Notes: generated from the sequence alone by a model not told the origin. 64,000 nt of DNA from Sorex araneus (GCF_027595985.1 NC_073305.1:170694172-170758171), one strand, 5' to 3'; shown: positions 1 through 10,439, numbered from the stretch's first letter. Made by a program: numbers and translations.

Positions 1-181
1 TAGCACGACCTAGTGGTTGTGTGTGTGTATATATAATATTTTTATTATGTATATATTATTTAAATGAAAATCTAGGAGAAAGTGGGTTGAGATGAAGGTT
101 TGGGGACTCCAGCAATTCCCGTTATTTTTTAACGTGGGTGGTGATTACAAAGTATCCATTTGTATCCGAGTTTCATGCCCC

Positions 182-182
<1 letters not shown>

Positions 183-234
<52 letters not shown>
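183..234. repeat. (TG)n microsatellite
   Basis: An uninterrupted TG dinucleotide run of about 26 units. A shorter GT/AT-rich run lies at 16-45. Confidence 0.97.
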
Positions 235-236
<2 letters not shown>

Positions 237-879
237 GCTCGCTCGCAATAAACACAGGTTCAGGAAAAAGAACGAAGGGGTTAAAACCTAGAGGAAGAAA
301 AGGTACAAGTTGAGTGCGAGGAATCTTTTACAAAGTAAAGTAGAGCCCAAGTGTTTGAATGCAAACAGCTAGGTCAGGAAACTAACGTTGATAACGGACT
401 ACTTTTTAATCCCCAGGCTCCATTTAATCACTAAATAAATGTTCTTCATAATAGAAGAAGAATCAGAGCATTTGTCATATTTCCTTGGGCCTCTGGATGT
501 GGAATGAGCCTTACTCTCTCCTGACTTCAAGGTTTTGATCCTTCTGAACCTTACAGGCCCGATCATTTTGTCGAATGTCTGTTTGGGTTCATCTGCTGTT
601 TCCTCTGGTGTCATTCGGGGTACACGTCTTTCACAGGATTATGTGTCCAGTTGCTGATACTAATTCACTAAATGAAGCGTCTCTACCAGGCTTCTTCATA
701 ATGTCACTATTTTGTGTGATTAGTAAGTATTTTCAGATGAAGTGCTTTGAAGTGGATAAATATCTCATTGCTCATCAAACTCTCCATTCAAGTCCATTAT
801 TTATGAAATCACAAGTTATTTAAGTATATACTCGTGGTATTCTGTTTAAATTAATGGGAGCAATCCAGTCTATAGTTCT
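235..879. other. Unique AT-rich sequence, no gene seen
   Basis: I see no repeat family, conserved domain or spliced-exon signature here. The short open frames have no recognisable protein features. Confidence 0.6.
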
Positions 880-1180
880 GTTGATGCTTAAGGAGGACCA
901 GATTTGGGTGACAAGTGTCCACTCAAAGACATTTTAAACCTGCCTCTCGAGTCCAAGATATATCACATTCACCTTCTATTTTCCCTGATGTGTCCATGAT
1001 AAATGCCACCACCACCCCACCCCCTTTCTAGTTTCTTTTAGCTGGAAACCCACCTTTTTGTACCATTGTGTGTTCATTAATTTTTATGTTACTATGCCCA
1101 TGACCTCACAATAGACAGAAATACAAAATGTCCTTGACTGGACACTTGTCACCCAAATCTGGGCAGCCTTTAGCATCAAC
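880..1180. repeat. Imperfect inverted repeat, 55-bp arms
   Basis: Bases 880-934 and 1126-1180 are reverse complements with about 6 mismatches in 55, flanking ~190 bp of unique-looking spacer. The arms share gacacttgtcacccaaatct on one strand. It could be a decayed foldback element or a local inverted duplication. No target-site duplication was identified. Confidence 0.75.
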
Positions 1181-1897
1181 AAAAAATACACCTATTTTGT
1201 ACACCTATTTTTATTTAGATATCTCTATTTGTATCCAGGAGTTTATACTCTATATCTCATCCAGCCCTACAGATCCAGTACATAAAAATCTAGGGTCCAC
1301 CTGTCTATGCTTGGGAGACGGGAGTCTGTTGAACTGGCAGAAAAGATTTGGGGAGGGGGAATTGTTTAATTCAGTCAATACCAGCTTGGCGAAGCTCAGT
1401 CTGTTTCTTTCTCCTGATTTGAAACCCTTCCGGCTTGAACACAAGGCACTTGTCCATCGGAACACGACGGCTCACAAACATTTGCGTGACTATGGCCTAG
1501 CACAGATATGGAATAATAATGCTAAGAACAGGCCCAGTGTAGTCTGAACTTTTTACTCTGTTCTTTTAAAACCATATTGTAAATCAAGTTTCATGTCAAA
1601 ACAAACGTCTGTCTGGCATAAATGGTTATAGACCAACTAATATTCCTGAGATTGCTGAAATTCTGATAATTAATAAATATTGATATTAATAAATTCTTAA
1701 TAAAACATTATTAAGATCTTTCTCACACACACGTTGAAATAATATCTAGAAGTAAGTTGCTGGCATACAAACATGAAAATCTTCTAGAAAGACCCTAGTT
1801 TACTGAACCCGGGTTTTCTATGAATAAGTGTGTGATCTGCTTTATGACCAGTTTCATCTGTTAGCAGGATTCTATATGTGGATTTTAATTTAATGTA
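1181..1897. other. Unique AT-rich sequence, no gene seen
   Basis: No recognisable repeat or gene. A 139-codon open frame at 1128-1547 overlaps the inverted-repeat arm and has no domain or plausible exon structure, so it is treated as chance. Confidence 0.55.
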
Positions 1898-1911
1898 ATA
1901 GGTATTAAAAG

Positions 1912-2143
1912 GACTAGAGCGATAGCACAGTGGATTGGGCATTTGCCTTTCACGAGGCCGACCGGGGTTCAATTTCTCCACCCCTCTCAGAGAACCCTGC
2001 AAACTACAGAGAGTATCCCGCCCGCATGGCAGAGCCTGGCAAACTACCTGTGGCATATTCGATATGCCAAAAACAGCAACAACAAGTCTCACAATGGAGA
2101 CTTTACTGGTGCCCACTCAAGCAAATCAATGACAGTGCTATCT
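1912..2143 (+). mobile_element. SINE-B (tRNA head, RTE-type tail)
   Basis: Starts with the tRNA-like head (gagcgatagcacagtgg) and a degenerate B-box. It continues through the SINE-B body with the ggcatattcgatatgcc hairpin and ends in the RTE-like region (tttactggtgcccactcaag). A 14-bp target-site duplication (ataggtattaaaag) lies at 1898-1911 and 2144-2157. The 3' tail is shortened. Confidence 0.93.
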
Positions 2144-2289
2144 ATAGGTATTAAAAGTGTAATTCAGTAGATAAAAGTTAAAATCACAAGCTTACTTAGT
2201 AATGAAGAACCCAGCGTTGGGATCAGACACTCCCCATTTTTCCCTGCCTTTTGTTCTCCTTTGCAAAAAGGAAAATAATATTTAACCAC

Positions 2290-3000
2290 TGTAAAAAACT
2301 AAGGCTCGCCGAGGGGTGAGCGCACGCGGGCTCTCCGGGCGGCTCTGTCTCACCGCCCGAGTCCGGTGCCCCTGAACCGCTGTTTGTGCTGTCGGTCAAA
2401 GGCAGGCTACGGAAGGAAGAAGGAAGAAGGCCAAACTGGTTGCTCCATCCGTTTATTTTATTCTCTCTCCCCGCTTCTCTCCCGGCTCTCAGTCTCTCCC
2501 TGGATCTGTGGATCTGGCCCCCGTGGATCTGGCCCCCCAACCCACTCTTATAGCCTAGTTAAATCTCCACAGCATGAGGGGGTTGGGGCATACACATAGG
2601 TGTGGTCACCATCAATAGGGTAAGGTTCCTTTCCCTTAGGGGATGCTTCTCCTAGGACTTAATTCTCTCTCAGCAGGAGGATCCACCCAAGGGCAGAATC
2701 CCATGAATGTGTTTCTCTTCTCCTCAGCCAGCAAACATATAAGAATTCATAATATTAATTATTTTGTATGGACACAATAAGAGATGTATTAAAGCTTATA
2801 GAATTGCTCTCCTGGGGCCATCTCAATCTCAGACTACAGTGCTCAGGCCAGATCAGTCTTTCCTATCCCTGGCAGGGTCCCAGTCTCATAATTACTATTG
2901 GATCATGACAGTATTTGTCTATGATCAAGCTCTTAACTTATAGTTAAGAATTAAGCACTTTGGCCAGGCCCATCTCGATGCCAGGGTAGCACATAATTCA
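2290..3000 (-). mobile_element. Solo endogenous-retrovirus LTR
   Basis: Read on the minus strand this has LTR architecture. It begins TGAATTATG near 3000 and has a TATA-like ctataagagt near 2550. It then has an AATAAA poly(A) signal near 2450-2457, a GC-rich U5-like segment, and ends ...TTTACA near 2290. The ends are TG...CA with a possible 4-bp duplication (ccac, 2286-2289 and 3001-3004). No primer-binding site or gag/pol follows, so it is a solitary LTR. The GC-rich stretch 3005-3110 may belong to the same element. The family was not identified. Confidence 0.65.
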
Positions 3001-3110
3001 CCACTTGCCCTGGATCCTTCCCGTCCCACGTCGGGGACCCTGCTTTGGGGTGCTAAAAACTGAGGGCAACTGAGGCTTAAGTGGAGAAAGCAGATGCCTG
3101 GGAGGGAATA

Positions 3111-4400
3111 ATATTCGAGGCCAATTAATTCCCAAGTTATAAAAACATAATATTGTCTTCTTGTGTCTATACAAAACAGTCATAGCTTTAAAGTAAATTA
3201 TTCAAAAGGCACATGAAGAGGAGAAAGGCAATATTAACTTATATAATATAAATTCAGTATCCTAGGAAGGTCTGACCTTGCAAATTAGCAGAGTCAGATT
3301 AAGGGAAAGCCGAGGATTAACTCTTTTGGGGAAGAGAGCATGGAGAAGTGATTATAGCTAAACAAAGGGATGGGAGAGATTTGGGAACACCTTGATGGGT
3401 GTGACTGGGGTAAACCTAAACTCCGGGAAAACCGGGACAAGCTACTTGTGGCAAGGAGGGAAAGGGCAAAGTAATGTCATCCTACAAAACACCATGGGGA
3501 AGTTTTGAGGAAGAATGAACTTTAACATTCTTCTTTTAATTTTGCATGTTTTATAACTGTCAAGTTTCCTCCCTTTTCTGGAATCATCTTTTATGGGAAA
3601 TATAGTTGAATTTCATATATAATTGCCATTAGACAAAAAAACCCCTTTCCATCAATATTTAGAACATTTTTCATTTTTCAAATTCACTCTTAATAATCTC
3701 CTTTTGTGACAATAGCATACACCCATACCCATTATACCTAGAGAGTAGGTACAAAGACACACTATCTGTCTTAATGAATTTTGATTATTGAAATTTTATT
3801 TGAAAATTAAAATGATGCTTTTTAAAAAACATAAAGGCAGAAAATATAAATGGTTCTTAAAAATTGAAGCACTTTTCTAAACAGTATGAGAGTCTTTACG
3901 TTTACATGAAAAGCAGATTTGATATTTAGTAATTTTTCATTTTTTATATAGTTCTAGCTTAATTGTTGGTGTACCACCACTAAACTTAGAACGGTTTTCC
4001 AGTAATTACTTTAACAGCAGTAATCTAAGTTACTACCTTGAATTACAAGTTTGAAGTGTGGATTTATTAGCATTCTTTTTTTGTCTTAGAACTAGTTTTA
4101 AAACATTCAGAACTGACTTTTTATACTGGGTTTCTTTACAAAGAACTGCAGCAAGGGTTGCCAACGCATCTAAATAGTGACACCTACTGGCAACTTTGAG
4201 GCAAATTTCTTTGTTAAATTCTGTCTGCTTTTTCATCCTGATAAATTGATACTGTACAGTTCTACTCTGCTCAGGAGCACATTAAGGTATGTCTATACCA
4301 GCCTATACATCTGACTTCTTTTTATCTTTTAATCATTAGTGATCAATGAGCCCCTGTATGGAGAATCACTGGTGCATTTGTACAAGTTATCACTTTAATG
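3111..4400. other. Unique AT-rich sequence, no gene seen
   Basis: Low-GC sequence without recognisable repeats or exon signals. The 67-codon frame at 4033-4236 has no domain support. Confidence 0.5.
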
Positions 4401-4592
4401 CAGTGTTTCTCAACCTTTTTCAGACTAGGATCTTCTTCTGATCTAGTTTCCTTCCTGGGGGTCCCTATCTTAGAAATTGGCCCCACAGTCCTACACCAAG
4501 GTCCCTTATTTATGCTATTTTCACCTTGGCCTCATGGAATATTCTGAGTTGCCCACAGGGGTCCTTATGAACCCCAGTTGTGAACGAACAGC
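4401..4592 (+). mobile_element. Decayed nonautonomous hAT-like DNA element
   Basis: The left end cagtgtttctcaaccttttt matches the usual CAGTGGTTCTCAACC terminus of mammalian hAT-Charlie nonautonomous elements. The right end (accccagttgtgaacgaaca) is a degraded inverted version. The internal gggggtccc is also typical. The 8-bp target duplication is not visible. Confidence 0.6.
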
Positions 4593-5119
4593 ATCATTAT
4601 CTCATCATTTATGTTTGTTCAGTAAGAAATCTATTTTCCAAATCCAAAACTGACTGAAGTGAAAAAAAACAATAGATATTTGGGCAAACTAATGACTTTA
4701 AAACACAGAAGCCATGCTCAAATTGAGAAATCCCAAACAAGACGCTGTCTTTGTCTTTAGTAGCAAGTCGGGATTTAGAAATCTTAGTTATTTCCTTAGT
4801 TTTACATTTTATTTTTAGATAGGATTGCAGTTAAGCAATGAACCTTTTGAATGCATGTCACACCTTTGTTAATTGTTCCGATGAGAGGAGAAGGAAATAT
4901 CTCAAGTTCTAATGAGTCTACACTGTTTCAAAGACACCATGTGAAAGCCAGGAAACATAGTTTCAGGTGCCTGCATATTCTCATTTAGTTAGTTGGGAAT
5001 CGTCCCCTAACAAAAACCCAACCCCAAAGCTGGAGAGTCCCCTGGGCCAAAACAGCATAGGTCTTAGAATATAAATGGGCAGCAAAGATGCACCCAGGAA
5101 AGAATAGATTACAGAGCAA
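4593..5119. other. Unique sequence, no gene seen
   Basis: No recognisable repeat or gene between the hAT-like element and the purine tract. Confidence 0.5.
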
Positions 5120-5300
5120 GCAAGAAAAGTTCCAGAAAAGAAGGAATAGGGAGGGAGGAAGAGGAGGAAGTGAGAAAGAGAGAGGAGGAGATAGAGACGG
5201 AGATAGATGGAGAGGGAGGGAGTGAAGGAGGGAGGGAGGGAGGGAGGGAGGGAAGAAGAGAGGGAGGGAGAAACAGACAGACAGACGACAGACAGTAAGA
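5120..5300. repeat. Purine-rich (GGGA/GAGA)n tract
   Basis: Imperfect purine-rich low-complexity sequence with a GGGA core at 5216-5252 and a GACA run at 5274-5296. Confidence 0.9.
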
Positions 5301-5309
5301 GAAAAAGTG

Positions 5310-5475
5310 CCTGCCATAGAGTCAGGCTGGGTGGAAGGAGGAGTTGGGGGCTGGTGGGAGGGAAACTGAGGACATTAGTGCTGAGAAATGTGTGCTGGTG
5401 GAGTGATGGGTGTTGGAACCTTGTGTGATTGAAACCCAATCATGAACAGCTTTATAAAAAGAGTAAAAGAAAACA
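5310..5475 (+). mobile_element. Old LINE-1 3'-end fragment
   Basis: Contains the signature shared by all L1 3' ends in this window: G-rich run, then 'gtgctggtggagtgatgggt', 'ttg(g)aacctt-gt', and an A-rich end. It is more diverged than the copy at 39838-42965. Confidence 0.6.
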
Positions 5476-5689
5476 AGTTAAGATCTTCTAGATGTAAAGC
5501 ACAACACAAGAAAAATAGAATAGGAGATGTCATGACTTTATATTTTAAGGGTACCTGGCTATATGAAATATCTCAGAATATTCCTGTCGCTGCTTTTAAG
5601 GTACTCAGCAAATTCCGAAGTGCTTACTAACTGTTGCTAGGGTCTTTGTCAACTTAATAACACCCCTATCAAAAACCAGAGTGGGACAG

Positions 5690-5785
5690 CAATGCTATAT
5701 TGAATAAATGGTCATCTGGGAGCTCACTGAGTGCTGTCCGGGGGATTCTAAAGCTTGAACAGTCCATGTGTGCTTATCTTCTTAC
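5690..5785 (+). repeat. Unclassified dispersed repeat, copy 1
   Basis: Clearly related to 50250-50345: both contain tattgaataaat, a gggagctc block and ctaaagcttg-acagtcc in the same order. Two copies in one window indicate a dispersed family that I cannot name. Confidence 0.6.
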
Positions 5786-5787
5786 GT

Positions 5788-5965
5788 GTTTTTTATTATT
5801 TAATTACAGTGAATTACAGAGGTACAAAGTGATTTGATATTAAGTTTCAGGCGCGCAATGTTCCAACACCAATCTTATCACCAATGTCCATTTCCCCATA
5901 CCAATGTCCTCAGTTTCCCTCTTACCCCAGCCTGCTCTTTGTGTATCTCATTCACTGTGACTGAC
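5788..5965 (-). mobile_element. Old LINE-1-like 3' end (antisense)
   Basis: The plus strand reads T-rich sequence, then 'accaatcttatcaccaatgt', 'tcctcagtttccctct' and a CCCC-rich block. This is the reverse complement of the older L1 3' end seen also at 27605-27800. Confidence 0.65.
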
Positions 5966-6055
5966 CCCACTGAATAGCATGAAGGTTCCAAGCCCATTGG
6001 CTTTGGAAGTCAGCTACTGGAGAGGGCATTGTCCTAAAAGGACATTCTCACACTT

Positions 6056-6233
6056 TTTTTTGTGTGTGGGGGGGTCACACCCAGTGATGCTCAGAGGTTA
6101 CTCCTGGCTCTGCACTCAGGAATTACTTCTGGTGGTGTGGGGGGAACCATATGAGATGCTGGGGATCGAACCCGGGTCCGCCACACCGTGTGCAAGGCAA
6201 ACGCCCTACTCACTGTACTATTGCTCCGGCCCC
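6056..6233 (-). mobile_element. SINE-A
   Basis: Full-length reverse-orientation SINE-A: T-rich tail, ggtcacacccagtgatgctc, gatcgaacccgggt B-box complement, ending in gctccggcccc. An 11-bp target duplication (ttctcacactt) lies at 6045-6055 and 6234-6244. Confidence 0.95.
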
Positions 6234-6344
6234 TTCTCACACTTCTTATTCTTCTCCTTTTTCCGTGAAGATCGACCTTATATTATTAGAAGAATCAAGG
6301 TTCATATATCCAAAGAGGGAAACAAATAGTTTTCAGTCTTGTTG

Positions 6345-6518
6345 TTGTGGTTTGTTTATTTGGGGACACACTTAACAGTGCTCAGGGCTTACTCCTGGTT
6401 CTGTGCTCAGGGATCACTCCTGGCTGACTCAGAAGGCCATATGGGGTGCTGGATATCAAACCCTCGCCAGCCAGATGCAAAGTAAGCACCTTCCCCGCTT
6501 TGCTACCTCTCCAGCCCC
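6345..6518 (-). mobile_element. SINE-A, diverged
   Basis: Reverse SINE-A with ggggacacacttaacagtgc, cagggatcactcctggct, ggtgctggatatcaaaccct and terminal tctccagcccc. Confidence 0.9.
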
Positions 6519-6774
6519 AAGTTTGAGTAATGTTTAAATATAATGTGTTTGTCAAATTCAAGTTTAAAACTTATTTTTGAGTTGTGTTCTTAGTCATTTT
6601 ATTCAATATTATTATTGTATACTGGGATAGTAGTTACTAAATAAGATGTATTTTTAAAACTTGCATTGGGAAGATAGAATACTTAGAAACAATGCAAAAT
6701 TTTTGTCTCAGTTCCACAAACTTTATATGTCACGAGAGTAACATCTTTGTGAGACACACAGCTAGGTTCTCCGA

Positions 6775-7010
6775 CAAAATCCGGATTGTGATTTCAAGAC
6801 TGCCAGACCAAGTGTTAGTCCTAGCTCCCATTCCTTATTAGGTATGTGGCTTTGAGCTGCTTAGTTGGTTTTTCTAAGTTTTTGTTTTTTTCTACTGTCA
6901 AATGGGTGACAATATAAATGCCTTTCAAGCAATCTATTGTGAGAATTAAGTATGATGCCAACAAAGTGCTTAGACCATGCCAGGGATATAGCATGATCAA
7001 TTGATTGATC
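6775..7010 (+). mobile_element. MIR
   Basis: Ancient tRNA-derived SINE pattern. It has 'gtatgtggctttgagctgct' in the core, then 'ctgtcaaatgggtgacaata' and 'gtgagaattaagtatgatgc'. It ends 'aagtgcttagaccatgccag'. This order matches the MIR consensus. Confidence 0.75.
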
Positions 7011-7051
7011 TATTATCATACTTAGTGAATTTTTATGGATTAATTCTGAGA

Positions 7052-7305
7052 CTGGACAGGCTGAGACGATAGCACAGCGGGTAGGGCATTTGCCTTCCAC
7101 GTGGCCGACCCGGGTTCGATTCCTCCATCCCTCTCAGAGAGCCTGGCAAGCTACCAAGAGTATCCCACCTGCAGAGCAGAGCTTGGCAAGCTACCCATGG
7201 CATATTCCATATGGCAAGAACAGTGACAACAAGTCTCACAATGGAGGCATTACTGGAGCTCTCTCAAGCAAATCGATGAACAATGGGATGACAGTGATAC
7301 AGTGA
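7052..7305 (+). mobile_element. SINE-B, full length
   Basis: Intact head with B-box gggttcgattcc, SINE-B body, and RTE-like 3' end (caagcaaatcgatgaacaat) followed by the tandem tail gacagtgatacagtgata. Target duplication taattctgaga at 7041-7051 and 7306-7316. Confidence 0.95.
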
Positions 7306-7382
7306 TAATTCTGAGATCAAAGGCAGAAGTTGTTCATGGAATGGATACTGCTCCTAGAGATACTTGACATAGCAACTGCAGG

Positions 7383-7460
7383 TATGTGGTGCTGGGCATT
7401 AACCTAGGGCCTCACTCATGCAAAATATACACTTTACCACTGAACCACGCCTCTGGCAAG
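7383..7460 (-). repeat. tRNA-SINE-like head fragment
   Basis: Sequence gtgctgggcattaacctagg ... tcatgcaaaat ... accactgaaccacgcc resembles the reverse complement of a tRNA-derived SINE head but lacks a body. Confidence 0.45.
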
Positions 7461-7465
7461 GTAAA

Positions 7466-7637
7466 ATATTTTTGTTGTTGGGGGACCACAACCAACTGTG
7501 CTCAGGGCTAACTCCTGACTCTGCACCCTGGATCATACCTGACAGTGCTCAGAGACTACATGAGTTTCTGGGGATCGAACCCAGGTCGGCCACATGCAAG
7601 GCAAGCACCCTACTTGCTGTTCTATCTATCTGGCCCC
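7466..7637 (-). mobile_element. SINE-A, diverged
   Basis: Reverse SINE-A with the gatcgaacccaggtcggcca B-box complement and terminal atctggcccc. Confidence 0.9.
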
Positions 7638-7808
7638 ATAAGGTATAATTTAAAAAAACATGACATTTGGAAGAAAGACATAGATTACATTCTGATTTCT
7701 TTATTAAGATTTTCTTTTCTTAATTTATAAGTCTTTAAGTGAAATATTTTCCATCATTAGCCTTCTCTTCTTAAACAAAACTCTGGATATTTCCTTGAGT
7801 ACTTTTTA

Positions 7809-7828
7809 CGCTTGATCTTAGCCAAAAG
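7809..7828 (-). ncRNA. U2 snRNA micro-insertion (20 bp fragment)
   Basis: On the minus strand 7811-7828 reads cttttggctaagatcaag, identical to nucleotides ~14-31 of U2 snRNA, the branch-site-recognition end. It is flanked by perfect 12-bp direct repeats gagtacttttta (7797-7808 and 7829-7840), as expected of target-site duplication. It is far too short to be a gene and is a retroposed or captured fragment. Confidence 0.8.
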
Positions 7829-7845
7829 GAGTACTTTTTAATGTT

Positions 7846-8093
7846 GGACCGGAACAATAGCATAGTGGGTAGGGCGTTTGCCTTGCACGCGGCCGACCCA
7901 GGTTCGATTCCTCCATCCCTCTTGGAGAGTCCGGCAAGCTACCGAGAATATCTCGCCCATCAGCAGAGCCTGGCAAGCTATCTGTGGCATATTCGATATG
8001 CCAAAAACAGTAAACAACAAGTCTCACAATGGAGATGTTACTGGTGTCTGCTCGAGCAAATTGATGAACAACGGGACGACAGTGCTACAGTGC
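7846..8093 (+). mobile_element. SINE-B, full length
   Basis: Complete SINE-B. The RTE-like end reads ctcgagcaaattgatgaaca and the tail is (gtgctaca)-type. The 14-bp target duplication tactttttaatgtt lies at 7832-7845 and 8094-8107. It inserted 5 bp beyond the U2 fragment and reuses part of that fragment's duplicated target. Confidence 0.95.
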
Positions 8094-8107
8094 TACTTTT
8101 TAATGTT

Positions 8108-8805
8108 AAAAATAATGGTACAGCGTTCTAAATTCAAACTTTTAAAATAAGGGAACTTATTGTTTCCCCTTGGGTAACACGCCCACTGAGTTAGTCACAA
8201 ATAGCTATATTAAGGATGTTGTTCACATTTTTTAAACACTAGCAATCCTGACCCACCCAGTTCAGCTTCAGTTTTAATGTGACTTGACTTAATTGTTTTT
8301 TATTCCACAATTTAAAAAAAAAAGAAACCTCCATCACTTGGAATCTGTATGCAATAATATAGAAAGTTGAACTTTCAAAAGTGGCAAAGAGCTTTCCTCT
8401 CAGTAAATGGGCAGTGACATCTGTAATTATGCAGAAATACTCTCTTCCTGTGATTTAGTGGTATGCCCAATTCTATTAATGCATTGCAACAAAAAAATGT
8501 AAAATTCACATGGAATTGATGCACATTTTTCTCATTAGTAGCCTGATGATTTGAACTGATTCATATTCTAACTGAACCATTTAACCATTTATTTAATGTT
8601 GGTTTTAGTGTCCTGTGAATAATCCTGAGACCAAAGTAAGATAGGAATGATCTTGGATAATTCTGAGTCATGAAGCACCCTCGGTAGATCTGGAATGCCA
8701 CATTTTCAAAATATCTAGAAGATACTTGTCAAGATGTACTAGCATCCCAAACTAGGCAACTTCTAGTTCCATGTGAACAAGTCATTCTTTCATTTGTTGT
8801 TTGTG
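8108..8805. other. Unique AT-rich sequence, no gene seen
   Basis: No repeat or gene features recognised. Confidence 0.5.
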
Positions 8806-8945
8806 TTTGTGTGTTTTTTTTTTTGCCATATCTGGCAGTGCTTAGGGGTATTTCCTGGCTATACATTCATAATTACTCCTGGCAGTGCTTTGGGGACCAT
8901 ATAGGATGCCAGGGACCGAACTCAGGTTTGGTTACTTGCGAGTCA
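8806..8945 (-). mobile_element. SINE-A, truncated and diverged
   Basis: Reverse SINE-A beginning with a T run, then ctggcagtgcttaggggta and gccagggaccgaactcaggt. The end of the head is missing. Confidence 0.8.
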
Positions 8946-9034
8946 TTTGGTATTTTTTACCTGACTAGAAAAGACAATGGTTTGCTGGTTGCTGGGATAT
9001 AGCAATGAATAAGAGACACTCGTTTGTTTTCTCT

Positions 9035-9212
9035 TTTGGTTTGGGACTACTCCTGGTGATGCTCTGGGCTTATTCCTGGCTCTGCACTCAGGGATCACTC
9101 CTGTCAGTGCTCAGGACACCAGATGGGGGACTGTAGGGGGCTCTGGGTATGGAATCCAGATCAGCCAGTTACAAAGAAGCACCCTGCCCACTGCACTGTC
9201 TCTTGGGCAGAG
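9035..9212 (-). mobile_element. SINE-A, diverged
   Basis: Reverse SINE-A: gactactcctggtgatgctc, ctctgcactcagggatcact, ggaatccagatcagcc, actgcactgtctcttggg. Confidence 0.8.
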
Positions 9213-9244
9213 TCTTGGCCAAATGGCTCAGCAGTTCAATGCAA

Positions 9245-9345
9245 AGGTTGATGCAATGACACTCCAGCCCCACAGTGCCAGGATTACCCAGGTCACCCTG
9301 GCGGTGCTGGGGACCTCTAGGGGACCAGATAGTGCAGGGGATCAA
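9245..9345 (-). mobile_element. SINE-A fragment
   Basis: Short degenerate segment with ccctggcggtgctggggac and agtgcaggggatcaagcagg. Confidence 0.45.
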
Positions 9346-9865
9346 GCAGGATCAGTTCCATACATGTTGTACTAATTTCCATTCCTTGCACCACACATTT
9401 AACTCATTAACTTTTTCTATCAACACAGGCTTAAGGATTCTTGTTATATCCAATTAGTTAAAACATAGTATTACAGTCAAAAACGAAAATTGGGCTCTTC
9501 AGGGTTCCCCAAATTTGGCTAATAGGAAAGAGCTAATTCTTGAGTTGAGGTGGGTGGCGGTGGGTGCTGAGGACTGAACATATGTATGCAAACGTGTGCT
9601 CTACCCCCAACATACAAGGCAATTCCCAGGCCCTAATTCCTAAGTCCTTTTGATTGCTTTTATCATTCCTTGCACACTTTTTAGTTTCTTGATAAAAGGT
9701 ATTCTGTGTTAAGATGCTTCTCTGTGTTGATCTCGAATTTAAGTAGCTAATTGTTTCTTTTCGATAAAAGTATAATTTTCCAGTCAAGATGTGGGCACTA
9801 GGGATATCCATTGCTACTGCAGTGTCATAGCGTCTAGGTCCTTCAGCAGATGACCTGTGAAATCA
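9346..9865. other. Unique sequence, no gene seen
   Basis: No recognisable repeat or coding exon. Confidence 0.5.
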
Positions 9866-10035
9866 ATGTTTGTGTGTGGGTGTATATATATATGATGTGT
9901 GTATATAAATGTACATTATTTATTTATAAGTGTGTTTATTTATAAACATGTATACATATTTATAATTTATTTATTTAATATTTATTAATAAGTATGCAGA
10001 TCTGTAAATGTGTATATATAAATAATAAATAAATG
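9866..10035. repeat. AT-rich low-complexity (TATA/TTTA)n
   Basis: Alternating TATATA, GTGTATAT and TTTATTTATAA motifs throughout. Confidence 0.85.
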
Positions 10036-10210
10036 TGTGGACTGGAGCGATAGCACAGTGGGTAGGGCGTTTGCCTTGCATGCAGCCAACTCGGGTTCAA
10101 TTCCCAGCATCCCACATGGTCCCCCAAGCACTTCCAGGAGTTATTATTGAATGTAGAGCCAGGAGTTAGCCCCTGTGCATTGCTGGGTGTGACCCAAAGA
10201 GAAAAAAAAT
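10036..10210 (+). mobile_element. SINE-A, near full length
   Basis: Head ggactggagcgatagcacag, B-box cgggttcaattcc, body ending gctgggtgtgacccaaagag, then an A-rich tail. It inserted into the preceding AT-rich tract. Confidence 0.93.
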
Positions 10211-10430
10211 TTAATGTGTCATTTTTTTATTTTTAAATTTTTAAAAATTGATTCACTGTGAGGTGCAGTAACAAAACTTTCATATTTGAGTTTTGATCAT
10301 ACAGTCATCAAACACCCATCCCTTCACCAGTGCGCGTTTTCTACCACCTAAATCCCCAGTATCTCCCGCACCCATTCCACACCTCCCCCGCCTGTGTGGC
10401 AGACAATTTGCACAATACTCTCTTTCTCTA
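10211..10430 (-). mobile_element. LINE-1 3' end (antisense)
   Basis: The plus strand reads A/T-rich, gattcactgtgaggtgcagt, atcaaacacccatcccttca, ccagtgcg, then a CCCC-rich block and tgtgtggcagacaat. This is the reverse of the local L1 3'UTR. Confidence 0.85.
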
Positions 10431-10439
10431 CTTTAGAGA

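Noticed and set aside
1128-1547. 139-codon open frame as a possible small gene
   Set aside because: Overlaps an inverted-repeat arm, has no domain, and codon use is unremarkable for AT-rich noncoding DNA.
1930-2170. Several overlapping short frames in SINEs, recurring at 7090, 7841, 29262, 45137 and elsewhere
   Set aside because: They are translations of SINE-A/SINE-B copies; the same peptides recur wherever the repeat occurs.
7052-7130. tRNA gene call from the A/B-box heads of SINEs
   Set aside because: The heads are only tRNA-like, lack a foldable 3' half, and occur in dozens of copies as parts of retroposons.
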